Of a stretch of DNA of 64,000 nt, positions 59,501-64,000 are shown piece by piece (positions within the stretch are counted from its first letter, which is position 1; each line of letters opens with the position of its first letter). A program made the translations under genes and the position numbers. The stretch is from Cyclina sinensis (taxonomy: Eukaryota; Mollusca; Bivalvia; Venerida; Veneridae): assembly GCA_012932295.1 (NCBI GenBank), contig JAAONU010000010.1:25976977-26040976 (forward strand), given 5' to 3'. Below the pieces are notes generated by a model, which was given only the letters and a program-made list of their open reading frames with translations, was not told the origin of the DNA and made no database searches.

Positions 59501-61147
59501 TATTTTCACCAACTCAGGTTTTACATTGCCGTTGGATAAACATAACATAAAAATATGTGCAACAATACAACAAAGTTGTTTTTAGACAAAGGAAAACAAT
59601 AATACCACTCTTAACACAGTCTTTGTCGTCTTTTCGCAGGTAACCTGGGTTACAAACACACTGATAGCTTCCAATGGTATTCACACAGTGCTTCTTTTTC
59701 TTGCATATAGTTTTATTTTTGCATTCATCATCATCTATAAGTAAACAAACTGCATTTTGCAAGCGATGAATAAGGTAAAAAGTACTGGAAAGTTCCGTTA
59801 TCAGAACCACTTTAATTATTTCAAATCCAGGAGAAAATCAGCAACTTTAAAGAACCGATGTGTAAAATTAAGAGCAAATAAGGCCAGCCTCAAAGACAAA
59901 GAAGACCCGCCTTTTGACAAAGTAGACCCGCCTCAAAGACACAGAAAACCTGCTTTTAAGACAAAACCTTTATTAAGGCAACTTTCTATTAGTCTTTTTA
60001 ACTGAAATTTACTGCAATTTAACGGACAGAAAATTGTTAGGCCAAGAAAAAAAGGAACTTACATTTTGTATTGTTAAAGAATAAAAGATATTCCAAATAC
60101 GATCTCGAACAAATTGTGTAAGAGAAATAACCACTTTCATAAGATTAATGCTTAAATTATTTCACATATAGACAAAGTTGTAACAGAAGTTTCTTACGGC
60201 ATTGAAAGGTTAATGTCTATTTCAGCACGACCGTCTATGTATCCCACTGCATTGTAATATTTTAAAGTTTAAAACAAAAGTTTAAAGTACACTGCCCAGA
60301 ATTCGTTTTGTGTGAGTCAAAATACTCCCATTGTAATTATTCTTCAGAATGAGAAAAGTCGAAGCCTATCGTGTGATAAATGAAAAGGTAGAAACAAGTT
60401 TCTTGCTAAATTACTTCCATTGTAACACATTAAAATGAGAAATTTATAAATTTCTTACCGACACAGGAATGTTTATCTGTGTGTAACGTATATCCGCCTT
60501 TACAATCACATGTGAAAGAACCATCTGTATTAATACAATTTTGCTCACATTTGTCTTCACCACTGTAGTCTGGTACACATTCATCTATATCTAAACGTAA
60601 AGCTGATTTCATTAGAACTAAATACGACTAAAGGAAATACAACGGTATACAAAAAGATCATTCACTTTAAGCTGACAACAGTGTTCGTGTTTCAAGAAAA
60701 AAAGTAAAATTTTGAAGCTCAGAAAAAGTAAACCTTTGAAGCATTAGCCAGTTTTAACCTGCCACAAATTTGAATCTTCCAAAGATAAAGGTAGACAACT
60801 CGTGCAATTAAAATGAGAAAATCATCTCAATGAAAATTAAATGCAAAAAAAAATGTTAATCGTAAAAATCTTTTAAGGTGTCTACATCTCATCACAAAAA
60901 TTAGTTAGCAATATTTTTACACATATATTTTATACTTTTATACCTTGACAAGTCTGATGTTTCGTTGCCATAGAATTCTCTCTTCCTTTAGGACAAGGAG
61001 CACATGGCCAGGTAGGAAGGGAACGACTGTATAACATGCTGCAATTGTCTTGATAACACTTGGTGTCGTTGCAAGGATCTAATTCCGTTTCACAATACAA
61101 CCCAGTAAAATAAGCGGGACAGACACATCCTGCTTTTCTCACATTTT
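22069..61147 (-). CDS. Multi-EGF, three-SEA-like single-pass membrane protein (29 exons, 5' end outside window)
   Basis: This is the whole-gene entry; the exons are listed separately. Twenty-nine exons give 4,175 coding bases, about 1,390 residues. The splice phases agree at every junction: EGF exons are 1-1, and SEA-like modules use 1-0, 0-2, 2-1. From the N side: EGF repeats, SEA-like A, five EGF, SEA-like B, five EGF, SEA-like C joined to EGF, two EGF, one transmembrane helix, and a tail of about 220 residues. Several EGF units start D-I-D-E-C or D-I-N-E-C and carry the C-x-N-T-x-G-x-(F/Y/W)-x-C hydroxylation pattern, so they should bind calcium. The protein is inferred to be a cell-surface adhesion or signalling receptor with an extracellular N side. 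The missing 5' end should hold the signal peptide. Fibrillin-, fibulin- or mucin-like proteins share parts of this layout, but I recognise no orthologue. Introns are loaded with minisatellites. Confidence 0.85.
22165..22959 (-). other. Intron 28
   Basis: The intron opens with GTATGTCACTG and ends TTGCAG. Near its start the donor region is repeated once at a spacing of 36 bases. Nothing else was seen in it. Confidence 0.6.
22903..22965. repeat. Two-copy tandem duplication over the exon 28 donor
   Basis: ATGACATACCACTCC near 22914 and GTGACATACCACTCC near 22951 belong to two copies of about 27 bp spaced 36 bp apart with two mismatches. The upper copy spans the real donor; the lower copy carries an equivalent GTATGT donor inside the intron. 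Confidence 0.8.
22960..23371 (-). CDS. EGF/SEA gene exon 28 (main cytoplasmic tail)
   Basis: Acceptor TTTTACTGCAG, entered in phase 2, donor GTG|GTATGT, left in phase 0. The 137 codons are hydrophilic and proline-rich. NGDIY occurs twice. A PEKPPKPNY stretch looks like an SH3 ligand. Three related motifs occur in a row: SPEPDYNR, SPKPDYRP and SPKPDYNR, each with a tyrosine that could be phosphorylated. This suggests a signalling or adaptor-binding tail, which is inference from composition. The open frame continues into the intron for only four codons beyond the donor (VCHC) before a stop. Confidence 0.85.
23900..28690. repeat. 34-bp minisatellite, about 140 units, in intron 27
   Basis: The unit is 'ttttccttatttgcttaag' plus 'tatttgtgacacttg'. 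The 34-bp period was checked at 23941 and 23975. The main variants are ACACTTA, ACACTTG, ACGCTTG and AACGCTCG. The array fills about 4.8 kb of a 5.9-kb intron and is strongly strand-asymmetric (T-rich on the plus strand, A-rich in the transcript). Confidence 0.95.
29293..29439 (-). CDS. EGF/SEA gene exon 27 (juxtamembrane cytoplasmic)
   Basis: Acceptor GAACTGTAG, phase 2 in and phase 2 out, donor CGCAG|GTAATT. It begins RWKAAKVKEAEKVS, a basic stop-transfer sequence directly after the transmembrane helix, and ends ...GGSLYSR. The positive charge fixes this side as cytoplasmic. Confidence 0.85.
29741..29826. repeat. 43-bp two-copy tandem duplication over the transmembrane-exon donor
   Basis: Copies at 29741-29783 and 29784-29826 match at 40 of 43 positions. 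Each holds the exon end, the donor and adjoining intron. The lower, intronic copy has CCAG|GTAACA in place of the real GCAG|GTAAGA. Confidence 0.9.
29805..29889 (-). CDS. EGF/SEA gene exon 26 (transmembrane helix)
   Basis: Acceptor CATGACAG, phase 1 in, donor TTGCAG|GTAAGA, phase 2 out. It encodes EQQTIII then a hydrophobic run of about 22 residues (ATGSSLGALVLILTALIF), a single membrane-spanning helix followed by Arg-Trp-Lys in exon 27. Confidence 0.9.
29890..31073 (-). other. Intron 25
   Basis: AT-rich, with no gene, array or clear transposon seen. Confidence 0.5.
31074..31135 (-). CDS. EGF/SEA gene exon 25 (second half of the last EGF)
   Basis: Acceptor TATTTTGTAG, phase 2 in, donor TCTG|GTGAGT, phase 1 out. 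It encodes CGKGWKGKYCNETDY, the C-x-x-G-x-x-G-x-x-C half of an EGF domain, just outside the membrane. The first half is in exon 24. Confidence 0.85.
31555..31805 (-). mobile_element. tRNA-derived SINE of a second family
   Basis: On the minus strand the head reads GGCCTAGTGGTTAAGGCGTC (A box) and, about 40 bases on, GGTTCGAGTCC (B box). The body runs to an A/T-rich end near 31555. It lies in intron 24. The head resembles a Leu/Ser-type tRNA, but there is no intact tRNA fold beyond it, so it is a SINE and not a tRNA gene. Confidence 0.7.
32191..32266 (-). CDS. EGF/SEA gene exon 24 (first half of the last EGF)
   Basis: Acceptor CATCATGTAG, phase 1 in, donor TGTGG|GTAAGA, phase 2 out. It encodes DPCQHSKCSKSSKCEHDDN and onward to ...GYIC. 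Together with exon 25 it completes six cysteines. This is the only EGF domain in the window split by an intron. Confidence 0.8.
33119..33253 (-). CDS. EGF/SEA gene exon 23 (calcium-binding EGF)
   Basis: Acceptor ATATTTTAG, phases 1-1, donor CAAG|GTATAT. It starts DINECKNASACPKSNKC and contains a full set of six cysteines, ending ...KKECQ. It shows the usual calcium-binding start, D-I-N-E-C. Confidence 0.9.
33480..35250. repeat. 45-bp minisatellite, about 39 units, in intron 22
   Basis: The unit is 'aagagcacaaagtggtgctt' plus 'gaacccatgacgcccctg' and TAACATT; the 45-bp period holds over eight units from 33481 to 33841. Because 45 is a multiple of three and the unit lacks stops, two minus-strand frames stay open for hundreds of bases and read as 15-residue repeats. 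A partial unit at about 34335 breaks the phase. The array does not touch an exon. Confidence 0.95.
35530..35861 (-). CDS. EGF/SEA gene exon 22 (end of SEA-like C fused to an EGF)
   Basis: Acceptor CTGTTTATAG, phase 2 in, donor AACG|GTATGC, phase 1 out; 110 open codons. It starts RTKRSVASPSHNITVDYIVH, which matches the strand that follows the cleavage loop in SEA domains, with a basic R-T-K-R-S site in the loop. The second half holds an EGF-like unit from CDRKRSDC to the end. In modules A and B the EGF is on a separate exon, so an intron was lost or never gained here. Confidence 0.85.
36207..36292 (-). CDS. EGF/SEA gene exon 21 (middle of SEA-like C)
   Basis: Acceptor TTTTTAATTAG, phase 0 in, donor CGAG|GTAATT, phase 2 out. 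It encodes IKDIYIGALNDSSVWIELLE then ...GLPASS, followed by the basic site in exon 22. Same position and phases as exons 5 and 13. Confidence 0.8.
36311..38217 (+). mobile_element. 1.9-kb non-autonomous element with inverted ends and internal tandem units
   Basis: The left end region carries GGTCGCTCACCTG and the right end GACAGGTGAGC, so CTCACCTG and CAGGTGAG face each other. The right half (about 37300-38140) has roughly seven units of about 110 bp with 'aggtcacatgacccagtt', 'gacctagatatcattgagat' and 'gaccaaaattaagac'. GGACGGACGGACG precedes the right end. No protein is encoded. It sits in intron 20 of the EGF/SEA gene. Confidence 0.55.
38535..38623 (-). CDS. EGF/SEA gene exon 20 (start of SEA-like C)
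   Basis: Acceptor CTTGTACAG, phase 1 in, donor GAGAAG|GTAAGT, phase 0 out, 89 bases. It encodes GDYQYVATVSFNLKG onward to ...IIEK. Exon 12 has the same length and phases and starts GDYQYIGEVKMHWY, which shows that the modules are homologous. Confidence 0.85.
38853..39619. repeat. 22-bp array of duplicated donor sites abutting exon 19
   Basis: In transcript sense the unit is GTATTGTGTGATGTGTCTG plus CAG, so each 22-bp unit starts GT and ends AG. The first unit begins exactly at the exon 19 donor (TGTGCAG|GTATTG). About 35 units follow; variants include GTTATTG. A plus-strand open frame through it is a by-product of the repeat. Confidence 0.95.
39620..39757 (-). CDS. EGF/SEA gene exon 19 (calcium-binding EGF)
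   Basis: Acceptor CTGATACAG, phases 1-1, donor TGTGCAG|GTATTG. It starts DIDECKNNTSSCLHSIGC, with all six cysteines, ending ...TTRQCA. The donor sits inside the first unit of the 22-bp array. Confidence 0.9.
40329..40469 (-). CDS. EGF/SEA gene exon 18 (calcium-binding EGF)
   Basis: Acceptor TTAATTTCAAG, phases 1-1, donor AACG|GTTTGT. DIDECNDKHYVCQDGSC opens it, then CINTDGSWYCQC, which fits the Asp/Asn beta-hydroxylation pattern of calcium-binding EGF domains. Confidence 0.9.
40805..40954 (-). CDS. EGF/SEA gene exon 17 (calcium-binding EGF)
   Basis: Acceptor TAATTTCAAG, phases 1-1, donor GAAG|GTATTT. It encodes DVDECKKHDTYACEG, then CINLPGSWRCDC, ending ...TARTCE; six cysteines. Confidence 0.9.
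41035..41230 (-). mobile_element. Possible tRNA-derived SINE fragment
   Basis: On the minus strand TTAGTCAATGAGCTGGACTG (A-box-like) is followed by GCGAGTTCAATCCTCC (B-box-like) at tRNA spacing, then an unrelated body. It lies in intron 16. The boxes are less perfect than in the other SINEs. Confidence 0.4.
41495..41629 (-). CDS. EGF/SEA gene exon 16 (EGF)
   Basis: Acceptor TTTATTTTAG, phases 1-1, donor AAAG|GTGAGT. It starts DRDECETGAICSNGGTC, then CINLPGNWTCECPPGY, ending ...YIDCK; six cysteines. R replaces the usual I in the D-I-D-E-C start. Confidence 0.9.
42056..44592. repeat. 46-bp array of duplicated exon end plus donor, abutting exon 15
   Basis: In transcript sense each unit is the last 34 bases of exon 15 (TTTCCCTCACGGATTGATGC through TGTAAAG) followed by 12 bases beginning GTAATAG or GTAAAAG. 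The first unit starts at the exon 15 donor. The 46-bp period was checked at 42121 and 42167; about 55 units. Common variants are ATACAG/ATCCAG, AGGCAT/AGACAT and TTACCT/TTTCCT. In many copies an intact AAAG|GTAATAG donor remains. Confidence 0.95.
44593..44733 (-). CDS. EGF/SEA gene exon 15 (EGF)
   Basis: Acceptor CGTATTTCCAG, phases 1-1, donor TAAAG|GTAAAA. It encodes ESGYNLCYITNKTKCD, then CGVQNGSYNCTCKFGFPS and ...AYLCK. Its last 34 bases are the source, or a member, of the 46-bp array that fills the next intron. Confidence 0.9.
45093..45259 (-). CDS. EGF/SEA gene exon 14 (end of SEA-like B)
   Basis: Acceptor CTCATTGTAG, phase 2 in, donor AATG|GTAATA, phase 1 out. NGDWFETIDVKYILHLGES corresponds to the VDYIVH strand of module C, then an amphipathic stretch. 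Unlike modules A and C there is no basic cleavage-like site before it. Confidence 0.8.
45840..46140. repeat. Dispersed repeat, two units of about 150-170 bp
   Basis: 'gaccttgacctttaacctgg' and 'gaccttgacctttgacttgg' open two related units, each with 'gggtcat' and 'tactggtcat'. It lies in intron 13. It is the same general class of bivalve interspersed repeat as at 9276. Confidence 0.5.
46360..46530. repeat. Short 12-bp array
   Basis: Units of TTTACAAAATAT or TTTACAAAATGT are repeated about 14 times in intron 13, close to exon 13 but not containing its donor. Confidence 0.8.
46562..46665 (-). CDS. EGF/SEA gene exon 13 (middle of SEA-like B)
   Basis: Acceptor TTTTTTATAG, phase 0 in, donor TTTAG|GTGAGT, phase 2 out. 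It encodes ITSLFTKSNESKIPEQN then ...FLNVELLNTTF. Position and phases equal exons 5 and 21. Confidence 0.8.
47245..47333 (-). CDS. EGF/SEA gene exon 12 (start of SEA-like B)
   Basis: Acceptor CTTTTATCAG, phase 1 in, donor CAACG|GTAAGC, phase 0 out, 89 bases as in exon 20. It encodes GDYQYIGEVKMHWYTRSVNE onward. Confidence 0.85.
47334..48200 (-). other. Part of intron 11
   Basis: AT-rich; no gene or element recognised. Confidence 0.4.
48201..48614. repeat. Nine near-perfect 46-bp units
   Basis: The 414 bases are exactly 9 x 46. The unit is 'gaccaaatggagtttataga' plus 'gttttgatataaatgtcgtc' and AAAAAG. Apart from one base in the first unit (CACATGG) no differences were seen, so the expansion is recent or the array is being homogenised. 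It lies in intron 11. Confidence 0.95.
49239..50757 (-). pseudogene. LINE-type endonuclease domain (EEP) remnant, interrupted
   Basis: At about 50760-50560 the minus strand reads DIIALEETW and RGGSGIFVHQDF, typical of the exonuclease-endonuclease-phosphatase domain of non-LTR elements. The domain continues after a 1-kb plus-strand insertion at 49550-49240 (KCVAVHI, then QAIVLGDFNAPVS, then TLIDHIYVKN). A frameshift near 49445, a stop and a run of C/G that reads as prolines show it is dead. It lies in intron 11. Confidence 0.6.
49548..50545 (+). mobile_element. 5'-truncated LINE 3' end
   Basis: From about 49550 the plus strand reads KRVCPFCPKNVEDEKHVLL, then ...CTILDRYKQFLCK and a stop at about 49801. 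The C-x2-C...H...C pattern near the C-terminus is common in bivalve LINE reverse-transcriptase proteins. About 700 bases of UTR follow, ending AAATAAATAAATGAATA. It sits inside the minus-strand endonuclease remnant. Confidence 0.6.
50790..51110. repeat. Dispersed repeat in two tandem units
   Basis: 'gcagcgaagcggaacgtgc' and 'gcaaagcggaacgtgccgg' open two units of about 150 bp that continue 'tactgatcactcctgt', 'gtttcgttgaaatcccgcc' and 'agtttgacct'. The repeat stops about 40 bases before the donor of exon 11. An open frame over it is incidental. Confidence 0.6.
51153..51314 (-). CDS. EGF/SEA gene exon 11 (EGF)
   Basis: Acceptor GTCTTTCTAG, phases 1-1, donor CAAG|GTATTC. It encodes INECDEFRKNNTTEQRC, then CVNKPGSWNCSC, ending ...YPVYRCQ. 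It has longer spacing between the first cysteines than its neighbours. Confidence 0.88.
51475..51695. repeat. Degenerate array, units of about 25-30 bp
   Basis: Repeated TATGAAATGTCAAAAA plus a variable A/CGGGTAA part occurs about eight times in intron 10. Confidence 0.75.
51882..52016 (-). CDS. EGF/SEA gene exon 10 (calcium-binding EGF)
   Basis: Acceptor TTTATTTCAG, phases 1-1, donor AAAG|GTAATA. It starts DIDECSNSSYLCKNGNC, then CNNTVGTWSCTCPSGY, ending ...SRIECK. Confidence 0.9.
52499..52636 (-). CDS. EGF/SEA gene exon 9 (calcium-binding EGF)
   Basis: Acceptor ATCTTTTCAG, phases 1-1, donor CAAG|GTAAGT. It encodes DINECNSSYYKCVGGQC, then CSNTDGAWECTC, ending ...LLGYYCQ. Confidence 0.9.
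53577..53714 (-). CDS. EGF/SEA gene exon 8 (calcium-binding EGF)
   Basis: Acceptor TATATTGTAG, phases 1-1, donor CAAG|GTATAA. It encodes DIDECRNTTFNCSGHGKC, then CKNSVGSYTCECDKGY, ending ...NISCQ. Confidence 0.9.
54476..54619 (-). CDS. EGF/SEA gene exon 7 (EGF)
   Basis: Acceptor TTTTCACTTCAAG, phase 1 in, donor AAAG|GTTTGT, phase 1 out. It starts DERGICSVPDQTDCDLD, then CTDGHGDYKCSCKPGY, ending ...NDKFCK. Its acceptor and first 16-19 bases are repeated upstream as a long array. Confidence 0.88.
54620..56020. repeat. About 41-bp array made from the exon 7 acceptor
   Basis: In transcript sense each unit is TTGTTTTCACTTTAA(G) followed by a copy of the exon 7 start (C/TTGATGAGCGAGGAATGT). Near the exon most copies keep AAG|TTGAT; many distant copies have AATTTGAT and so lost the AG. 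About 28 units run to 55720, then a roughly 100-bp unique block, then more units to about 56020. Confidence 0.9.
55705..56125. repeat. Two copies of a roughly 305-bp higher-order block
   Basis: The block 'agatacagacaaagcggga' through 'aaatctcattttggtt' occurs at about 55713-55810 and 56018-56125, each preceded by the same series of array units. Confidence 0.8.
56458..56512. repeat. (GA)n microsatellite
   Basis: About 27 uninterrupted GA dinucleotides lie in intron 6. Confidence 0.95.
56640..58015. repeat. 16-bp minisatellite, about 85 units, in intron 6
   Basis: The unit is CATAGCTAAAAGTTTA, with TATA/TTTA and CATAG/CCTAG variants. It ends about 80 bases inside the intron from exon 6 and does not contain the donor. 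Confidence 0.95.
58099..58322 (-). CDS. EGF/SEA gene exon 6 (end of SEA-like A)
   Basis: Acceptor GGTTTTTCAG, phase 2 in, donor ACAATT|GTGAGT, phase 1 out. With exon 5 it reads VVNSSHRRRRSTN, a furin-type basic site, then YKLHADYVVHWKEKASNE, equivalent to VDYIVH in module C. The open frame continues past the donor by chance; the GTGAGT donor restores phase 1 for exon 7. Confidence 0.82.
58789..58862 (-). CDS. EGF/SEA gene exon 5 (middle of SEA-like A)
   Basis: Acceptor TATGTTCAAG, phase 0 in, donor AACAG|GTAGCT, phase 2 out. It encodes LDSGFKGTPGYLGVDVTKL then IIVVN. Confidence 0.78.
59191..59300 (-). CDS. EGF/SEA gene exon 4 (start of SEA-like A)
   Basis: Acceptor TGTTTCCTTAG, phase 1 in, donor AAAAAG|GTAAAT, phase 0 out. 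It encodes ESKQYVGAISFAIILKDPTK onward to ...EEVQKK; the QYVGAISF part parallels QYVATVSF of exon 20. Confidence 0.82.
59606..59734 (-). CDS. EGF/SEA gene exon 3 (EGF)
   Basis: Acceptor GTTTACTTATAG, phase 1 in. DDDECKNKTICKKKKHC, then CVNTIGSYQCVCNPGY, ending ...DCVKSG. Donor GTG|GTATTA gives phase 1; AGA|GTGGTA three bases earlier also would, so the end could be 59609. Confidence 0.85.
60459..60590 (-). CDS. EGF/SEA gene exon 2 in window (calcium-binding EGF)
   Basis: Acceptor TTTACGTTTAG, phases 1-1, donor GTCG|GTAAGA. It encodes DIDECVPDYSGEDKC, then CINTDGSFTCDCKGGY, ending ...KHSCV. It shows the full calcium-binding and hydroxylation consensus. Confidence 0.9.
60944..61147 (-). CDS. 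EGF/SEA gene exon 1 in window (EGF-like)
   Basis: Acceptor GAATTTTGCAG, phase 1 in, donor CAAG|GTATAA, phase 1 out. It opens ENVRKAGCVCPAYFTGLYC, the second half of an EGF whose first half must be on an upstream exon outside the window, then DPCNDTKCYQDNC and ...HQTCQ, an atypical Cys-rich unit. The clear acceptor shows this is not the first exon of the gene. Confidence 0.85.
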
Positions 61148-62550
61148 CTGCAAAATTCAATACCTATGGCTCTAATTAAAACACACATTTGTTAGAAATC
61201 TAAAATAAAAACAAGCGTCCGAAGTTAAAAGTTTTTCTTTGTTGTGGCTGTTGTTTTTGTGTGTTTTTTTTTTTTTCGTATTTGTTTTTATTGATTTTTT
61301 AATTGTTCTTTTGTTTGATTATTATGTTTTTTATCATTACTGTTTATCATACTTGTGCTGACATATTATTTAGATTAGATAATGTTTATATCATCAGAAT
61401 TTTAGTTAAACGTTTCATATTATGGGAAAATCAAAAGATTAATTTACGGTGATAAATTAGGTTTAAACAAAACAGCTGATTAACACAACACAGGCGTTTA
61501 TCACAGTAGTCTCTTTTTTGGTCTGTAATTTTGATTTTCGTGCAAATGCTGTATTAGCGATATCCAAAATATATTATAAAATTAGAACAAGATATATGAC
61601 CAAAGTATAGAAAAGTTTCATTAAAGAAAATTGAAATATTTTAAAAATAAATGATAATTGAAGTGAAATTTTTTTAAGCAGTGATGTCAACGAGAAACCG
61701 GGTACATGGTCGGTGCACTGGTAACTTACTATAAAATTGAGCACAAAATTACTCGAAATATAATGTACAAGTATATTTTTAAATGAGCATACTAAAATTA
61801 TAATTTCAGCAGTATTATACGTAGTTTAAATGACCAAAATAAATAAACAGTTAACATTTCCCCCTTATTATTGTTTACACACACCAAAACGTTTGCAGTA
61901 TCCCTCATTAGTGGACCAACTTGCCATCAGTCTGCAATGATTTGCGCGTGTTTTATCGATATATTTTAAAATATTGTTTTGTCTTCGTCTAATATATACA
62001 GTTTCTTTTTAAATTTCTGTTACAATTCATATAACTGATTTTTGCTTAGTACCCAAGAATGACAATTTTTCAAGTTAACCCCCCCCCCACCCCCTGAAAC
62101 CACCGACATCACCATTCCGCCCTTTGTACTTGTTTTGACTTGTTTTCAGAAAAAAATCTTCTATAGTAAATCTCAGCTACGGAATAAACATACTTAAATG
62201 TATTATTTACTATTTTAGTTTTTGAAGTCCGAAAAGTTTTTCCCTAATTTCGAACTCTGTATTATACTCTATTATGTCATAAGGTGATTTCTTTAAATAT
62301 TTAACCTTACTTTGTGTAATTATAATTATTTTCGTTGTCAGTTGCGAATTTCTATTAATTCATGCATTAACAAGTAGTGAATTTATCTGTAATTCGTGTT
62401 ATAAATCAGTGAATGGCTGTATTGTCTTTAGGTCTGAAATTGCCTGGTTCGAATCTTGACAGGTCTTATATCTGTATTCTTTTGATGCTATTAATATAAT
62501 CGAAACCTGACAGAAAAACACATTTTTATGGTTTCATAACCACGGTACTA
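61148..62550. other. Upstream intron, non-repetitive part
   Basis: AT-rich with T and C homopolymers (61265-61277, 62079-62088). No exon was recognised on the minus strand. Confidence 0.4.
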
Positions 62551-62554
62551 TTTT

Positions 62555-64000
62555 CATTTCTCGTCTAACGGTATTATCTTCATCTCTTGTCTAACGGAAA
62601 TATCTTTATCTCTTGTTTAATGATATTAACTGTTTTATCTTCATCTCCCCTTTAAATGTAGTATCTTCATTTCTTGTCTAACTTTTAAATCTTAATCGCT
62701 TGTGTAACTGTCACATATCCATTTCTTGTCTAACAATAATAACTTCATTTCTTGTCTAACGGTAACATCTCATCTCTTGTCTAACGGAAATACTATCATT
62801 TCTTGTTTAACAGTGACATCTTCATTTCTTATCATACGGTGATAACTTCATTTCTTTTTTACAGTGCCATCTTTATTTCATATTTTAAAGTAACATCTTC
62901 ATTTCTTGTCTGAGAGTGAAATCTTCATTTTTAATCATACAGTGACATCTTCATTTCTTGTCTTAGAGTGACATCTTTATTTCTTATCATACGGTGACAT
63001 CTTGATTTCTTATCTAACAGTGAAATCTTCGTTTCTTGTCTCACAGTGGCAACTTTATTTAAATTCATACGTTGACGTCTTCATTTCTTGTCTAACAGTG
63101 ACATCTTCATTTCTTATTATACGGTGACATCTTCATTTCTTGTCTAACAGTGACATCCTTATTGCTTATCATACGGTGACATCTTCATTTCTTATCTTCA
63201 TTTCTTATCATACGGTGACATCTTCACTAGATATCTAACAGTGACATCTTCATTTCTTATCATACGGTGAGATCTTTAGTTCCTGTCTCACAGTGACATC
63301 TTCATTTCTTATCATACGGTGACACATTAATTTGTTGGCTCTCAGTGACATCTTCCTTTTCTTATTATACTGTGACATCTTTATTTATTGTCTAACAGTG
63401 ACATTTTTATTTCCTCTCTAACAGTGACATCTTCATTTCTTATCATACGGTGGTATATTCATTTCTTGTCTTACAGTGACATCTTCATTTCTTATCATAA
63501 GATGAGATCTTTATTTCTTGTGTCACAGTGACATCTTCATTTCTTATCATACGGAGAGATCTTTATTTCTTGAGTCACTGTGACATTTTCATTTATTATC
63601 ATACGGTGATGACCTCTTTTCTTGTCTACATTGATATTTTCATGTCTTTTTTAACCGTGACATCATCATAGTCAAACGATAAAATCTTTATATTTAGTCT
63701 AACGACAGTATCTTTATTCATTGTCTAATGGTTATATCTTCATTTCTTATCTAACAGTGATATCTTTATTTTTTCAATTACGGTGACATTTTTTCATTTC
63801 TATTCTAGCGGTGATATATTCATTTCTTCTTCAACGGAACTGTCTTTATTTCTTGTCTTACGGTAAAATATTCATTTCGTGTCTAACGGCAATATCTGTT
63901 TAACGGAAATATCGTCATTAGTTTTCCAACGGTGACACCTTCATTTCTAGTCAATCGGCAATATCTTCATTTCTAGACTAAAGGTTATATCTTTATTTCT
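62555..64000. repeat. 26-bp degenerate minisatellite running off the window
   Basis: The unit ACGGTGACATCTTCATTTCT plus TATCAT alternates with ACAGTGACATCTTCATTTCT plus TGTCTA. Divergence is higher toward both ends. It continues past 64000. Confidence 0.9.

Noticed and set aside
62430..62470. SINE or tRNA remnant around GGTTCGAATCTTGACAGG
   Set aside because: A B-box-like string is present but no convincing A box or shared body was found.

Overview
The window looks like the nuclear genome of a bivalve mollusc, probably a clam. The signs are AT-rich intergenic DNA, short phase-1 EGF exons separated by long introns, tRNA-derived SINEs, dispersed repeats rich in runs such as GGTCAAGGTCA and GACCTAG, and very many minisatellites. 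The species is inferred; no search was run. Roughly 18 kb of the 64 kb is tandem array.

Two protein-coding genes lie tail to tail. (1) Plus strand, 2-3481: the 3' end of a C2H2 zinc-finger gene, with five fingers followed by a disordered tail of about 1,000 residues. Its 5' end is outside the window. (2) Minus strand, 61147 down to 22069: a large single-pass membrane protein gene whose 5' end is outside the window. I reconstructed 29 exons (4,175 coding bases, about 1,390 residues). Every acceptor and donor is AG/GT, the reading frame passes through all 28 introns without a stop, and the last exon ends in a stop codon. Domain order is EGF repeats, SEA-like module A, five EGF, SEA-like module B, five EGF, SEA-like module C (fused to an EGF in one exon), two EGF, one transmembrane helix, and a proline- and tyrosine-rich cytoplasmic tail. 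I do not recognise a named orthologue.

The 18.6 kb between the genes (3482-22068) has no gene. It holds a SINE, a piggyBac-type MITE, dispersed repeats, foldback elements, a 37-bp array at 10450-13005, and a 23-bp array at 17160-19690 that is split by an LTR-like insertion.

The most unusual observation concerns the EGF/SEA gene. At five exon-intron junctions the junction itself has been tandemly duplicated. Two arrays start exactly at a donor and carry copies of the exon end plus GT (46-bp unit, about 55 copies, 42056-44592; 22-bp unit, about 35 copies, 38853-39619). One array starts at an acceptor (about 41-bp unit, 54620-56020). Two more donors are present in two copies only (43 bp at 29741-29826; 36-bp spacing at 22903-22965), which look like early stages. 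In all four donor cases, skipping the first donor would reach an in-frame stop almost at once, so decoy use would truncate the protein. Other introns hold arrays that are not made from junctions (34 bp, 45 bp, a near-perfect 9 x 46 bp, 16 bp, 26 bp), a nested LINE insertion, a 1.9-kb element with inverted ends, and further SINEs.
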